DNA of 12,876 bases from CAZEQJ01 sp964514385 (GTDB taxonomy: Bacteria > Bacteroidota > Bacteroidia > Cytophagales > Cyclobacteriaceae), in contig CAZEQJ010000059.1 of the NCBI GenBank assembly GCA_964514385.1, forward strand, positions 1 to 12,876, given 5' to 3'. Position 1 is the first letter of the stretch. Each line of letters begins with the position of its first letter. Made by a program: the position numbers and the translations under genes. A model generated the notes under the pieces. The model saw only the letters and a list, made by a program, of their open reading frames with translations, searched no databases and was not told where the DNA came from. Shown piece after piece: positions 5,962 to 12,876 of this stretch.

Positions 5962-6365
5962 GTAAAAAAAGGTTTCAATGCGGTAATAATTTCATCAGGT
6001 GCCGCCACAGCGCGCCCCGATCGTGTATCAACAAAGGCCAGTTGTGTTTGCCCCGTGTTGATCAGTTTATTGTCCTCATTGAATATTTCATAATGAAAAT
6101 TAATTCTTTTTGACGGAATTTCTTTAATCACCACCTTTATTTCGAGCAATTCGTCATAGCGCCCCGGACGGATATATTTGGAATAGTTTTCAGTTACTGG
6201 CATGATGATGCCTGCTTTTTCCAGCTCCTTGTAACTCAGGCCGAGGTTTCGCAGGGCCTCTACACGTGCTACCTCATAGTACATGGCATAATTGCCGTAA
6301 TAAACATAGCCCATCTGGTCCGTTTCGGCATAGCGCACTCTTATGGTAGTAGTAAACGGATACAT
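5958..6365 (-). CDS. Acyl-CoA thioesterase, YbgC/FadM-type hotdog fold
   Basis: A 135-residue single-domain 4HBT hotdog protein of normal length. The N-terminal signature RYAETDQMGYVYYGNY (residues 11-26) carries the catalytic Asp16, equivalent to the nucleophile/base Asp of YbgC and 4-hydroxybenzoyl-CoA thioesterase, followed by the long hydrophobic helix YEVARVEALRNLGL. The C-terminal strand TGQTQLAFVDTRSGRAV is also typical. It hydrolyses acyl-CoA or acyl-ACP thioesters in the cytosol; the exact substrate cannot be told from sequence. YbgC is linked to envelope and phospholipid functions in proteobacteria, in keeping with its place between mltG and yihY. Its ATG shares one base with the mltG stop (TGATG) and its stop overlaps the yihY start. 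Confidence 0.9.
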   Translation of the reverse strand: MYPFTTTIRVRYAETDQMGYVYYGNYAMYYEVARVEALRNLGLSYKELEKAGIIMPVTENYSKYIRPGRYDELLEIKVVIKEIPSKRINFHYEIFNEDNKLINTGQTQLAFVDTRSGRAVAAPDEIITALKPFFT

Positions 6366-7408
6366 CAGTTGTAAATTCTGCGTTGGTTTAGGGCACGCTG
6401 AAATGCACGGGCATTAATATTATGCTGCTGCAGGTTTGTCGCAAACTCATGGTATCCGCTGAAGTCGGCACGGGCGCACATATAAAGCAGATTATGGTCT
6501 TCGTGATCAAGTACGGCGTCGATAGCACCTATCGAAGGGCATCGGATTGGCCCTGGAGGCAGTCCGTAATTTTTATAGGTGTTGTAAGGGGAGTCAATCT
6601 CCTTGTGACGGTTTAGTACTCGATTGATAGTAAAATCCTGATGTGCAAACACGAGGGTAGGGTCGCTATCCAGACGGTAACCCTTTTCAAGCCGGTTCAG
6701 ATACAGCCCGGCAATGCGCGGCCACTCATCTGCATGAATGCGCTGCTCGGCTTCTACTATCGATGCCATGATGCTTACTTCCACTTCAGATAGCCCGGCC
6801 TCCCGGGCCTTTTGTTTTCGTTCATCATTCCAGAAGCGGTCATATTCAGTTTTCATCCGGTCCAGCAGTTCCTTTGGAGTTATGGTGTAATACACTTCAT
6901 AGGTATTGGGAATAAACATGGAAATAAAGGTTTCACGGGTAAAGCCGTAATCACGTGCCACAGCCGGATTTGTCAGGATTGAATCCATTACACCTACGCT
7001 GATATCCACATTTTTGACAAGCTCTGGTGCCAGATCTTTCAGCTGGCGCACATCACTGAACGTCACCAGCGTTGGTGTCTGCGCCCCTGATCTCAGCAGC
7101 CGTATAGCCTGCATATTGGACATGTTGGGTTCCAGCATGTAAAGGCCGGGCTTCATATACTTATCATACTTCATTATCCGGGCCAGAAAGCTGAAGGAAA
7201 GCAGATCATTGACGTATCCCCCATTGTAAAGTTGGTCCTGAAGGTCGTCAAAGGTGCTGCCTTTTGGTATGATGATAGGTGTTCTTTGTGCTCCGATCAA
7301 AATGTTTTCAGCATAGATGATCTGCCAGAAGTAAAAGGCGAATGAGGTCACGAAAATGGAAACCACCAGAAAGGCGCCCACCAGTATAGACTTCCTTGAT
7401 ACTGCCAT
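6365..7408 (-). CDS. mltG: Endolytic murein transglycosylase MltG
   Basis: A 347-residue protein of the YceG/MltG family. A short cytosolic tail and one transmembrane helix (about residues 9-30, ILVGAFLVVSIFVTSFAFYF) are followed by a LysM-like segment (IIIPKGSTFDDLQDQLYNGG) and the catalytic domain. The presumed catalytic Glu is E219 in MASIVEAEQ, matching E218 of E. coli MltG. Other family blocks are present: RLDSDPTLVFA, SPYNTYKNYGLPPGPI and FSGYHEFATNLQQHN. The enzyme cleaves nascent glycan strands in the periplasm at the inner-membrane face, setting strand length and possibly releasing chains from the polymerase. It is first in a tightly coupled three-gene operon with the thioesterase and yihY, and divergent from the yciO-like gene. 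Confidence 0.95.
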   Translation of the reverse strand: MAVSRKSILVGAFLVVSIFVTSFAFYFWQIIYAENILIGAQRTPIIIPKGSTFDDLQDQLYNGGYVNDLLSFSFLARIMKYDKYMKPGLYMLEPNMSNMQAIRLLRSGAQTPTLVTFSDVRQLKDLAPELVKNVDISVGVMDSILTNPAVARDYGFTRETFISMFIPNTYEVYYTITPKELLDRMKTEYDRFWNDERKQKAREAGLSEVEVSIMASIVEAEQRIHADEWPRIAGLYLNRLEKGYRLDSDPTLVFAHQDFTINRVLNRHKEIDSPYNTYKNYGLPPGPIRCPSIGAIDAVLDHEDHNLLYMCARADFSGYHEFATNLQQHNINARAFQRALNQRRIYN

Positions 7409-7427
7409 GAATTTTTATTTTAAATGG

Positions 7428-7442
7428 CAAAGGTATAATTTG
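7428..7442. promoter_or_regulatory. Overlapping divergent -7 elements (mltG leftward, yciO-like gene rightward)
   Basis: On the minus strand TACCTTTG (7435-7428) matches the Bacteroidota -7 consensus TAnnTTTG exactly and lies 19 nt before the mltG ATG, with a TTG 15 nt further upstream. On the plus strand TATAATTTG (7434-7442) is a near match, with one extra spacer base, 27 nt before ATG 7470. The two elements share the TA at 7434-7435, so one polymerase would exclude the other. Motif positions are seen; promoter use is inferred. Confidence 0.5.
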
Positions 7443-7469
7443 TAGAAAAACAATCGAAAAAATATAACT

Positions 7470-8111
7470 ATGGCTGCTGAATTAATTGAAATAAACCCCG
7501 ACAATATCGATCGGCGTAAAATCAACCGCGTCGCAAATATAGTCAGAGAAGGTGGTGTCATTGTTTATCCTACTGACACCATATATGCGATAGGCTGCGA
7601 TATGAGCAACTCCAAAGCACTGCATCGCATTGCCCAGATAAAAGGGGTGAGCGACAGGAAAACAGATTTTTCCATTATATGCTCTGACCTGAGTGACCTG
7701 TCCAGATATGCCAAGCATATTTCCAATCCTGTCTTCAAAATGATGAAGCAGGCCTTTCCGGGTCCTTTTACTTTTATTCTGGAGGCCAGCAACGATATTC
7801 CCAGAATATTGAACCCCGGCAAAAAGACCATTGGCATACGAGTACCTGACCATCCCATCCCGCTGATGCTTGTATCGGTACTGGGTAATCCCATCATTAC
7901 CACCAGCATCCGCAATGATGATGAGGTACTGGAGTATATGACCGATCCCAACCAGATTTTTGATAAATACAGAAATGAAATAGATGTGGTAATCGACGGC
8001 GGCAGCGGGGGTAACCAGGGGTCTACAGTCATCGACGCCTCAGGTGATGAAATCATTCTGGTCAGAGAGGGGCTCGGCGATGCTGATTCTATCGGCCTGA
8101 TCGTAGAATGA
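7470..8111 (+). CDS. YciO-like protein of the Sua5/YrdC/YciO family
   Basis: A 213-residue single YrdC-like domain. GGVIVYPTDTIYAIGCD (residues 28-44) is the conserved nucleotide/threonine-binding block; GPFTFILEA, KKTIGIRVPDHPI and TTSIRNDDE follow, and VIDGGSGGNQGSTVID with VREGLGD closes the fold. Sua5/TsaC enzymes make threonylcarbamoyl-AMP for the t6A tRNA modification. The segment after the second helix, IKGVSDRKTDFSIICSDLSD, lacks the KxRxxxxP arrangement of TsaC and resembles E. coli YciO, which does not replace TsaC; so annotation as the main L-threonylcarbamoyladenylate synthase is uncertain, though automatic pipelines would assign it. Its stop overlaps the start of the next gene by 4 nt (ATGA). 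Confidence 0.85.
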   Translation: MAAELIEINPDNIDRRKINRVANIVREGGVIVYPTDTIYAIGCDMSNSKALHRIAQIKGVSDRKTDFSIICSDLSDLSRYAKHISNPVFKMMKQAFPGPFTFILEASNDIPRILNPGKKTIGIRVPDHPIPLMLVSVLGNPIITTSIRNDDEVLEYMTDPNQIFDKYRNEIDVVIDGGSGGNQGSTVIDASGDEIILVREGLGDADSIGLIVE

Positions 8112-8719
8112 GTACATTGCTGACCAATGTATATTTTCTTCCTGACCTCCGCTTTTTCGTTCGGGTAATGCATTTTTCTCACCTTATGCTGGAGGTAAAT
8201 GAAAATTTCCAGAAACGCAGTCCGCGCAACAGATGCTATATCCTCAACGACCGTGGTCTGCAGCGGATAACGGTGCCGGTGGTAAAGGCCAACTCGACAC
8301 AGCCTATACGGGAAGTGAGGATAGAAAATACATCATGGAGCAAAAAGGCAGCCCGCATGATAAGCACAGCGTATGGAAAAGCACCGTTTTTTGATCATTA
8401 TTTTCCGTTGATCGAACAGATTCTGGCAAAGGAACATACGTATTTATGGGAGCTCAATACTGGTCTCATCATGACCTGCCTGAAGCTGACAGGATGGAAA
8501 GGAGAGGTAGGCTATACGACTTCATTCAACAAAGAATGGTCAGCAGAAATCACCGACAGAAGGGATATGAAACCGGATTATGATGAAATACGTCCTGAAC
8601 CTTACGTCCATGTGTTTCATGATGCTTTTGAGCCTGCAGTATCCATAATTGATTTATTATTTTGTGAAGGCCCGGCAACTGGCAGTATCCTTCGCGATTC
8701 GTTATTCAGGATGCGCTGA
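8108..8719 (+). CDS. WbqC-family protein
   Basis: A 203-residue protein. The family pattern is visible: an N-terminal YFLPDLRFFVRVM (in place of the usual H-Q-P-x-Y-x-P start), the signature LEVNENFQKRSPRNRCYI (residues 29-46), ITVPVVKANSTQPIREVRI, a SKKAARMISTAYGKAPFFDHY block matching the wxxxhxxsixxaYxxAPFF region, and a C-terminal YVHVFHDAFEPAVSIIDLLF. WbqC proteins occur in O-antigen and other polysaccharide loci and have been proposed to act in sugar-nucleotide or glycolipid metabolism, but no reaction is firmly established here. The ATG overlaps the preceding stop (8108-8111), so the two are co-translated. No convincing terminator is seen before clpC. Confidence 0.85.
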   Translation: MSTLLTNVYFLPDLRFFVRVMHFSHLMLEVNENFQKRSPRNRCYILNDRGLQRITVPVVKANSTQPIREVRIENTSWSKKAARMISTAYGKAPFFDHYFPLIEQILAKEHTYLWELNTGLIMTCLKLTGWKGEVGYTTSFNKEWSAEITDRRDMKPDYDEIRPEPYVHVFHDAFEPAVSIIDLLFCEGPATGSILRDSLFRMR

Positions 8720-8797
8720 ACATTAGGCGACATAAATACGTTTTACTTGTCGTACTGCATTGCAATTAGCAGTATTAATTACTTAATTGAATTTTAT

Positions 8798-8813
8798 TTC
8801 AAGCCCGCTTGAA
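8798..8813. promoter_or_regulatory. Perfect inverted repeat just upstream of clpC
   Basis: TTCAAGC (8798-8804), CC, GCTTGAA (8807-8813). A perfect 7-bp dyad ends 9 nt before ATG 8823. In Firmicutes clpC is controlled by CtsR through a direct heptad repeat, which this is not. The site could be an operator or a leader hairpin over the ribosome-binding region. It also argues that translation starts at 8823 and not at the in-frame TTG 8787, which would put the dyad inside the gene. Confidence 0.4.
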
Positions 8814-8822
8814 CCCTATTAT

Positions 8823-11357
8823 ATGGAAGCTAAATTTTCTAACAGAGTAAAAGAAGTCATATCCCTGAGCCGCGAAGAAGCTCTGCGTCTCGGACATGAC
8901 TATATTGGTACTGAGCACCTTGTGCTGGGAATGATAAGAGAAGGTGAAGGTGTTGCCATCAGCCTGCTCAAAAAACTCGGCGTCGCCCTGGAAGACCTCC
9001 GAAGGGCAATCGAGGAAGCAACCAAAGGTACAGCCACACATAATGTAAAAAATCTGGCCAATATCCCGCTTACGCGCCAGTCAGAAAAGGTGTTGAAAAT
9101 CACCTATCTGGAAGCAAAAATTTTCAAAAGCCAGCTTATCGGCACAGAGCATTTGCTGCTTAGCATACTGCGTGATGAGGATAACATCGGCACACAGATA
9201 CTGGAAAAATTTGATGTAAACTACGAAGTAGTAAAAGAATTACTTGAATACCAGTCTGAAAATCCGATGGCATCCAGCGATACAGACGAACCGGATGAAG
9301 ACTCCTCTAAAATGTTCGGAGGAGGATCACGTGAGTCCGGAGGTCAGGGCAAGTCAGCTGAAAAGTCAAGAACTCCCGTCCTGGACAATTTTGGCCGTGA
9401 TCTGACCAAGCTTGCCGAACAGGACAAGCTTGACCCGATTGTCGGTCGCGAAAAAGAAATCGAAAGGGTAGCTCAGATCCTCAGCCGAAGGAAAAAGAAC
9501 AATCCTATCCTTATTGGTGAGCCCGGTGTAGGTAAAACCGCCATTGCTGAAGGCCTTGCACTCAGGATCATTCAGAAAAAAGTAAGCCGTGTTCTCTTTG
9601 GAAAGCGTGTGGTAACACTAGACCTTGCTTCTCTTGTCGCAGGCACAAAGTATCGCGGGCAGTTTGAGGAGCGCATGAAGGCTGTAATGAATGAGCTGGA
9701 AAAATACCCTGAGGTGATCCTATTCATCGATGAGCTGCATACTATCGTAGGTGCAGGTGGAGCTTCTGGCTCACTGGATGCATCCAATATGTTTAAACCT
9801 GCACTGGCACGTGGAGAGATTCAATGTATCGGTGCTACCACACTGGATGAGTATCGTCAATATATCGAAAAGGATGGCGCTCTTGCACGACGCTTCCAGG
9901 TGGTGATGGTTGATGCCACAACGCCGGAAGAAACCATACAAATCCTCAACAACATCAAGGAAAAATATGAAAACCACCACAATGTGGATTACACAGAGGA
10001 AGCGATAGAAGCCTGTGTTAAGCTAAGCGACCGCTATATCAGCGACCGTTTCCTTCCGGATAAAGCTATAGATGTGCTGGATGAGACCGGAGCCCGTGTC
10101 CACATTAATAATATCCACGTTCCCGAAAGCATTGTCGAGCTCGAAGAGAAGATCGAGGATGTGAAGAAGGAGAAAAATAAAGTGGTCAAAAGCCAGAAAT
10201 ACGAGGAGGCGGCACAGCTCAGAGATAAAGAAAAGAAGCTCCTGGATCAGCTTGAAAAAGAAAAGGCCAGATGGGAGGATGAGACTAAAACCCGCCGCTA
10301 CAAAGTAGATGAAGAGCATGTAGCAGAGGTGATCGGCATGATGACGGGTATACCCGCTACGCGCATTGCCCAGAATGAAAGCACAAAGCTGCTGGGCATG
10401 AAGGATACACTCAAGTCAAAAGTAATCGGACAGGATGAAGCAATAGAAAAACTGTCTAAAGCCATCCAGCGTACACGGGTTGGACTGAAGGATCCGAAAA
10501 AGCCTATTGGTTCCTTTGTATTCCTCGGCCCCACAGGTGTAGGTAAAACCGAACTGGCAAAAGTACTTTCCACCTATCTGTTTGATAAGGATGACTCCCT
10601 TATCCGTATAGATATGAGTGAGTACATGGAGAAATTCAGTGTATCACGACTGGTAGGAGCGCCTCCGGGATATGTCGGATATGAAGAAGGAGGTCAGCTG
10701 ACCGAAAAGGTACGACGAAAGCCATATTCTGTGGTATTGCTGGATGAGATAGAAAAAGCACACCCGGATGTATTCAACATATTGCTGCAGGTGCTGGATG
10801 ATGGCATCCTCACGGATGGTCTGGGCCGGAGAGTGGATTTCAGAAACACCATCATCATCATGACATCAAACATCGGCGCAAGAGACCTGAAGGACTTCGG
10901 TGCAGGTATCGGGTTTTCTACCAAAGCCCGCGAAAATGCCATGGACGATCTGATGAAAAGTACCATCCAGAGTGCACTGAAGAAAACCTTCAGCCCGGAA
11001 TTTCTTAACAGACTGGATGATATTATCGTGTTTAACTCACTCGATAAAGCACATATTCACCAGATCATTGATATTACACTGAAGTCACTTTTCCGCAGGA
11101 TCACCGACATGGGATACCATGTGGAGCTTTCTGATAAAGCCAAAGATTTCCTTTCAGAAAAGGGATACGATCCTCAGTATGGAGCACGCCCGCTTAACCG
11201 GGCCATCCAGAAATACCTCGAAGATCAGGTAGCAGAGGAAATACTCAAAGGGGAGATCAACGAAGGAGACATCCTCTTTGCTGATCATGACGGTGAAAGT
11301 GAAAACCTTACTATCTCTGTGAAAAAGCAGAAGCAGGTAGAAAAGGAGAAAGAATAA
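8823..11357 (+). CDS. clpC: ATP-dependent Clp protease ATP-binding subunit ClpC
   Basis: An 844-residue class I Clp/Hsp100 unfoldase that feeds proteins to ClpP. ATG 8823 gives the standard N-terminus MEAKFSNRVKEVISLSREEA; TTG 8787 would add twelve non-conserved residues. Two Clp_N repeats span residues 1-145. The first AAA+ domain has Walker A GEPGVGKT (232-239) and Walker B VILFIDE (about 298-304). A UVR-type coiled segment (KSQKYEEAAQLRDKEKKL, about 455-472) marks ClpC rather than ClpA or ClpB. The second AAA+ domain has Walker A GPTGVGKT (569-576), Walker B VVLLDE (about 637-642) and the ClpP-docking loop IGF (696-698). GARPLNRAIQKYLED closes the D2-small domain, with a Lys/Glu-rich tail. 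No ctsR, mcsA or mcsB lies next to it, unlike Firmicutes. It appears monocistronic, with its own terminator. Confidence 0.97.
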   Translation: MEAKFSNRVKEVISLSREEALRLGHDYIGTEHLVLGMIREGEGVAISLLKKLGVALEDLRRAIEEATKGTATHNVKNLANIPLTRQSEKVLKITYLEAKIFKSQLIGTEHLLLSILRDEDNIGTQILEKFDVNYEVVKELLEYQSENPMASSDTDEPDEDSSKMFGGGSRESGGQGKSAEKSRTPVLDNFGRDLTKLAEQDKLDPIVGREKEIERVAQILSRRKKNNPILIGEPGVGKTAIAEGLALRIIQKKVSRVLFGKRVVTLDLASLVAGTKYRGQFEERMKAVMNELEKYPEVILFIDELHTIVGAGGASGSLDASNMFKPALARGEIQCIGATTLDEYRQYIEKDGALARRFQVVMVDATTPEETIQILNNIKEKYENHHNVDYTEEAIEACVKLSDRYISDRFLPDKAIDVLDETGARVHINNIHVPESIVELEEKIEDVKKEKNKVVKSQKYEEAAQLRDKEKKLLDQLEKEKARWEDETKTRRYKVDEEHVAEVIGMMTGIPATRIAQNESTKLLGMKDTLKSKVIGQDEAIEKLSKAIQRTRVGLKDPKKPIGSFVFLGPTGVGKTELAKVLSTYLFDKDDSLIRIDMSEYMEKFSVSRLVGAPPGYVGYEEGGQLTEKVRRKPYSVVLLDEIEKAHPDVFNILLQVLDDGILTDGLGRRVDFRNTIIIMTSNIGARDLKDFGAGIGFSTKARENAMDDLMKSTIQSALKKTFSPEFLNRLDDIIVFNSLDKAHIHQIIDITLKSLFRRITDMGYHVELSDKAKDFLSEKGYDPQYGARPLNRAIQKYLEDQVAEEILKGEINEGDILFADHDGESENLTISVKKQKQVEKEKE

Positions 11358-11380
11358 TAAAGTTAAATACAGGAAATTAA

Positions 11381-11410
11381 AAGCCCGTTTTCTTCAGGAC
11401 GGGCTTTTTT
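11381..11410. terminator. Bidirectional terminator between clpC and the convergent gene
   Basis: AAGCCCGT (11381-11388) pairs with ACGGGCTT (11399-11406) around a 10-nt loop, followed by T to 11410. Read leftward, the same hairpin is followed by TTTTAATTT. The TAA stop of the leftward gene (11409-11411) falls within the T tract, so its last codon abuts the hairpin. It lies 24 bp after the clpC stop. Confidence 0.85.
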
Positions 11411-12876
11411 AGTATACGCCTGTCCACCTCCGTGAAGCCCATTCCAATGTGGCCAGCACAAGCAACAGCATAAAAATAAGGGGTAGTTCTATAGCAGAAG
11501 TGTAGCGTTCACTGGAAACAATTTTATCCTGGCCTGCAGCCTTTCTGAGCAGCATTTTTAATGTATCTGAGTTGTTCAGTGGTACAAAAATGCCACCCTG
11601 AGATGCACTCAGGTTTCTCAGCACCTGATGATTGGCCTGCAGATTCAGAAACTCCAGATTTCTCTTTTCAACGGCAAAGGTACCCCCGTCGTTGAAAATC
11701 TCCTCATCATACGTTGTAGTGGCGGTGTAAGTATAAACACCTTCCTCCAGGCTGGTGATCGACAGGGAGGAGTTATTCTGCCGGGTAATAAAATCAATAT
11801 TCCTTTTCTCACCTGCTTCATTGGTTATCTCGAACCGGACAAGCTGGTTGTATACAGGCTCATAAATTTCATTGTATAGCTCTATCTGAAGTTCGGTATC
11901 AACAGACCGGTTATTTTTAACCACAGGATATACCCTGAACCTGCTCTTGTCTTCTTTGGTAGACAGATACTGTATAATTTTCCGTACCATCTCATCAAAA
12001 GCCTCCGATGATGCATCCTGCTGATACATGGCAAGCGGCCAGCGCCAGAATCCTTCAGAAAGCATTACGGCTTCTTTTGTCGCATCACGTTCATAAACCC
12101 ACAAAAGGGGTTTATCGGTAAGGAAATTTCCAATTCGTTGCTTCAGGATGACGGAGGCCCCCGGCTGAAGTGAAATATCGCCGAAAGGGACAATTACCGG
12201 AGGCAGGTCAGCAATTTTTGTACTGAAATCATCGGCCAGGGTGAAAGTGACAAAGTCTGCGTTAAATGCCGGAAATACCCGGTCATTCTGATTGATATTG
12301 CCCTGAAAACTAAACGATTTTGTGCCCTCAGCAAATCGGGAAGCCGGCATTCCTGCCCCCCGGATATACCAGCGGGGTATTTCATCGTAGCCAGTGAGCT
12401 GCCGCAAAGGAGCAAGCGACGGATGGCCGGGAAGCACGTGATGGTAGATGATGACATCGTATATTTCAGGGCGGAATTGATGAATTCCGGGAATGAAAAA
12501 ATCTACCCTGTAATTCTCATTCTGCGAAAGGGCATTGTTTATAGCTTTTATTTCAGGGTGTGGCGCCAGTGACACTATCAGCACATTATCGCGCCCTTCA
12601 ATTACATCGATATAGACATTGCGAAGGTTATTTTCCGTATTTGATTCAGTTTCCAGTACTGAAAGCCGCACTTCGTAGCGCTGCTTGCCCTTTTCCTCAG
12701 CAGTAATTTCAGCTATTTCGGTAATGAAATCGTTTGCCCCACCGATCTCAATTCGTTCATTATAAAGGGTAATGCCTGCATTTCGTACCTCAACAGTCGC
12801 CTGTTTTGGTTCGTCATACCCTGTGACACGAATCTGTAACCCCATCTGAAACGTGTTGCCCTGGTAAACCGTCTGA
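11409..12876 (-). CDS. Membrane-anchored protein, C-terminal part (VWA/GATase-like type), truncated by the window edge
   Basis: The frame stays open through position 12876 (QTVYQGNTFQ precedes the first internal Met at 12845), so this is the C-terminal part, 489 residues, of a longer protein. In order: an Ig/CARDB-like beta domain (IRVTGYDEPKQATVEVRNAG, then YEVRLSVLETESNTENN); a Rossmann-like segment (NVLIVSLAPHPEIKAINNAL, then VDFFIPGIHQFRPEIYDVII) resembling class I glutamine amidotransferase-like domains but without a visible Cys-His-Glu triad; more beta-rich sequence; and one C-terminal transmembrane helix followed by WASRRWTGVY, an ending typical of Bacteroidota membrane proteins often annotated as VWA-domain proteins. 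The VWA part, if present, lies beyond the window. Mostly periplasmic by inference. Its role is unknown; related proteins neighbour Bat/MoxR-type genes. Confidence 0.75.
   Translation of the reverse strand, partial: QTVYQGNTFQMGLQIRVTGYDEPKQATVEVRNAGITLYNERIEIGGANDFITEIAEITAEEKGKQRYEVRLSVLETESNTENNLRNVYIDVIEGRDNVLIVSLAPHPEIKAINNALSQNENYRVDFFIPGIHQFRPEIYDVIIYHHVLPGHPSLAPLRQLTGYDEIPRWYIRGAGMPASRFAEGTKSFSFQGNINQNDRVFPAFNADFVTFTLADDFSTKIADLPPVIVPFGDISLQPGASVILKQRIGNFLTDKPLLWVYERDATKEAVMLSEGFWRWPLAMYQQDASSEAFDEMVRKIIQYLSTKEDKSRFRVYPVVKNNRSVDTELQIELYNEIYEPVYNQLVRFEITNEAGEKRNIDFITRQNNSSLSITSLEEGVYTYTATTTYDEEIFNDGGTFAVEKRNLEFLNLQANHQVLRNLSASQGGIFVPLNNSDTLKMLLRKAAGQDKIVSSERYTSAIELPLIFMLLLVLATLEWASRRWTGVY

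Noticed and set aside
7565..8182. Leftward 205-residue open frame over the yciO-like gene
   Set aside because: It is the antisense shadow of a gene with clear family motifs; Ser/Pro/Met-rich composition is typical of such shadows.

Overview
The window looks like chromosomal DNA from a Bacteroidota bacterium, most likely of the Cytophagales type. Three things point there: several secreted beta-rich outer-membrane-like proteins, a LuxR-type regulator whose N-terminal half resembles no classical sensor domain, and promoter-like elements of the Bacteroidota TAnnTTTG class rather than sigma70 boxes. The tRNA also has no encoded CCA end. The lineage is inferred from gene content; no marker gene was compared.

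Layout. Positions 1-53 are the 3' end of a tRNA-Ser(UGA), followed by a strong terminator. Positions 54-612 carry no credible gene. They hold a 115-bp tandem repeat (three full copies and one truncated) that contains inverted copies of the tRNA trailer, then a cluster of small REP-like hairpins with TTTGTAA centres. Positions 703-3211 encode three unrelated-looking secreted, probably outer-membrane, proteins; the middle one is split by a -1 frameshift. Positions 3212-4998 are a regulatory and small-gene zone: an orphan terminator, a 91-residue hypothetical protein, an uncatalogued 59-residue ORF and a LuxR-family regulator. The last two are convergent, overlap by 7 nt, and are bracketed by two nearly identical palindromes.

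Positions 4999-8719 are a housekeeping block. A translationally coupled leftward operon, mltG, a YbgC-type thioesterase and a YihY/BrkB membrane protein, diverges from a coupled rightward pair, a YciO/Sua5 protein and a WbqC-family protein, with -7 boxes for the two directions overlapping. Positions 8823-11357 encode ClpC, the AAA+ unfoldase of ClpCP, with a perfect dyad just ahead of its start. It shares a bidirectional terminator with a convergent, edge-truncated membrane protein (11409-12876) of the type often annotated as a VWA/GATase-like protein.

No CRISPR array, transposase, prophage or defence island is visible. The most unusual signals are the palindrome-bracketed regulator/small-ORF module and the amplified tRNA-trailer repeat.
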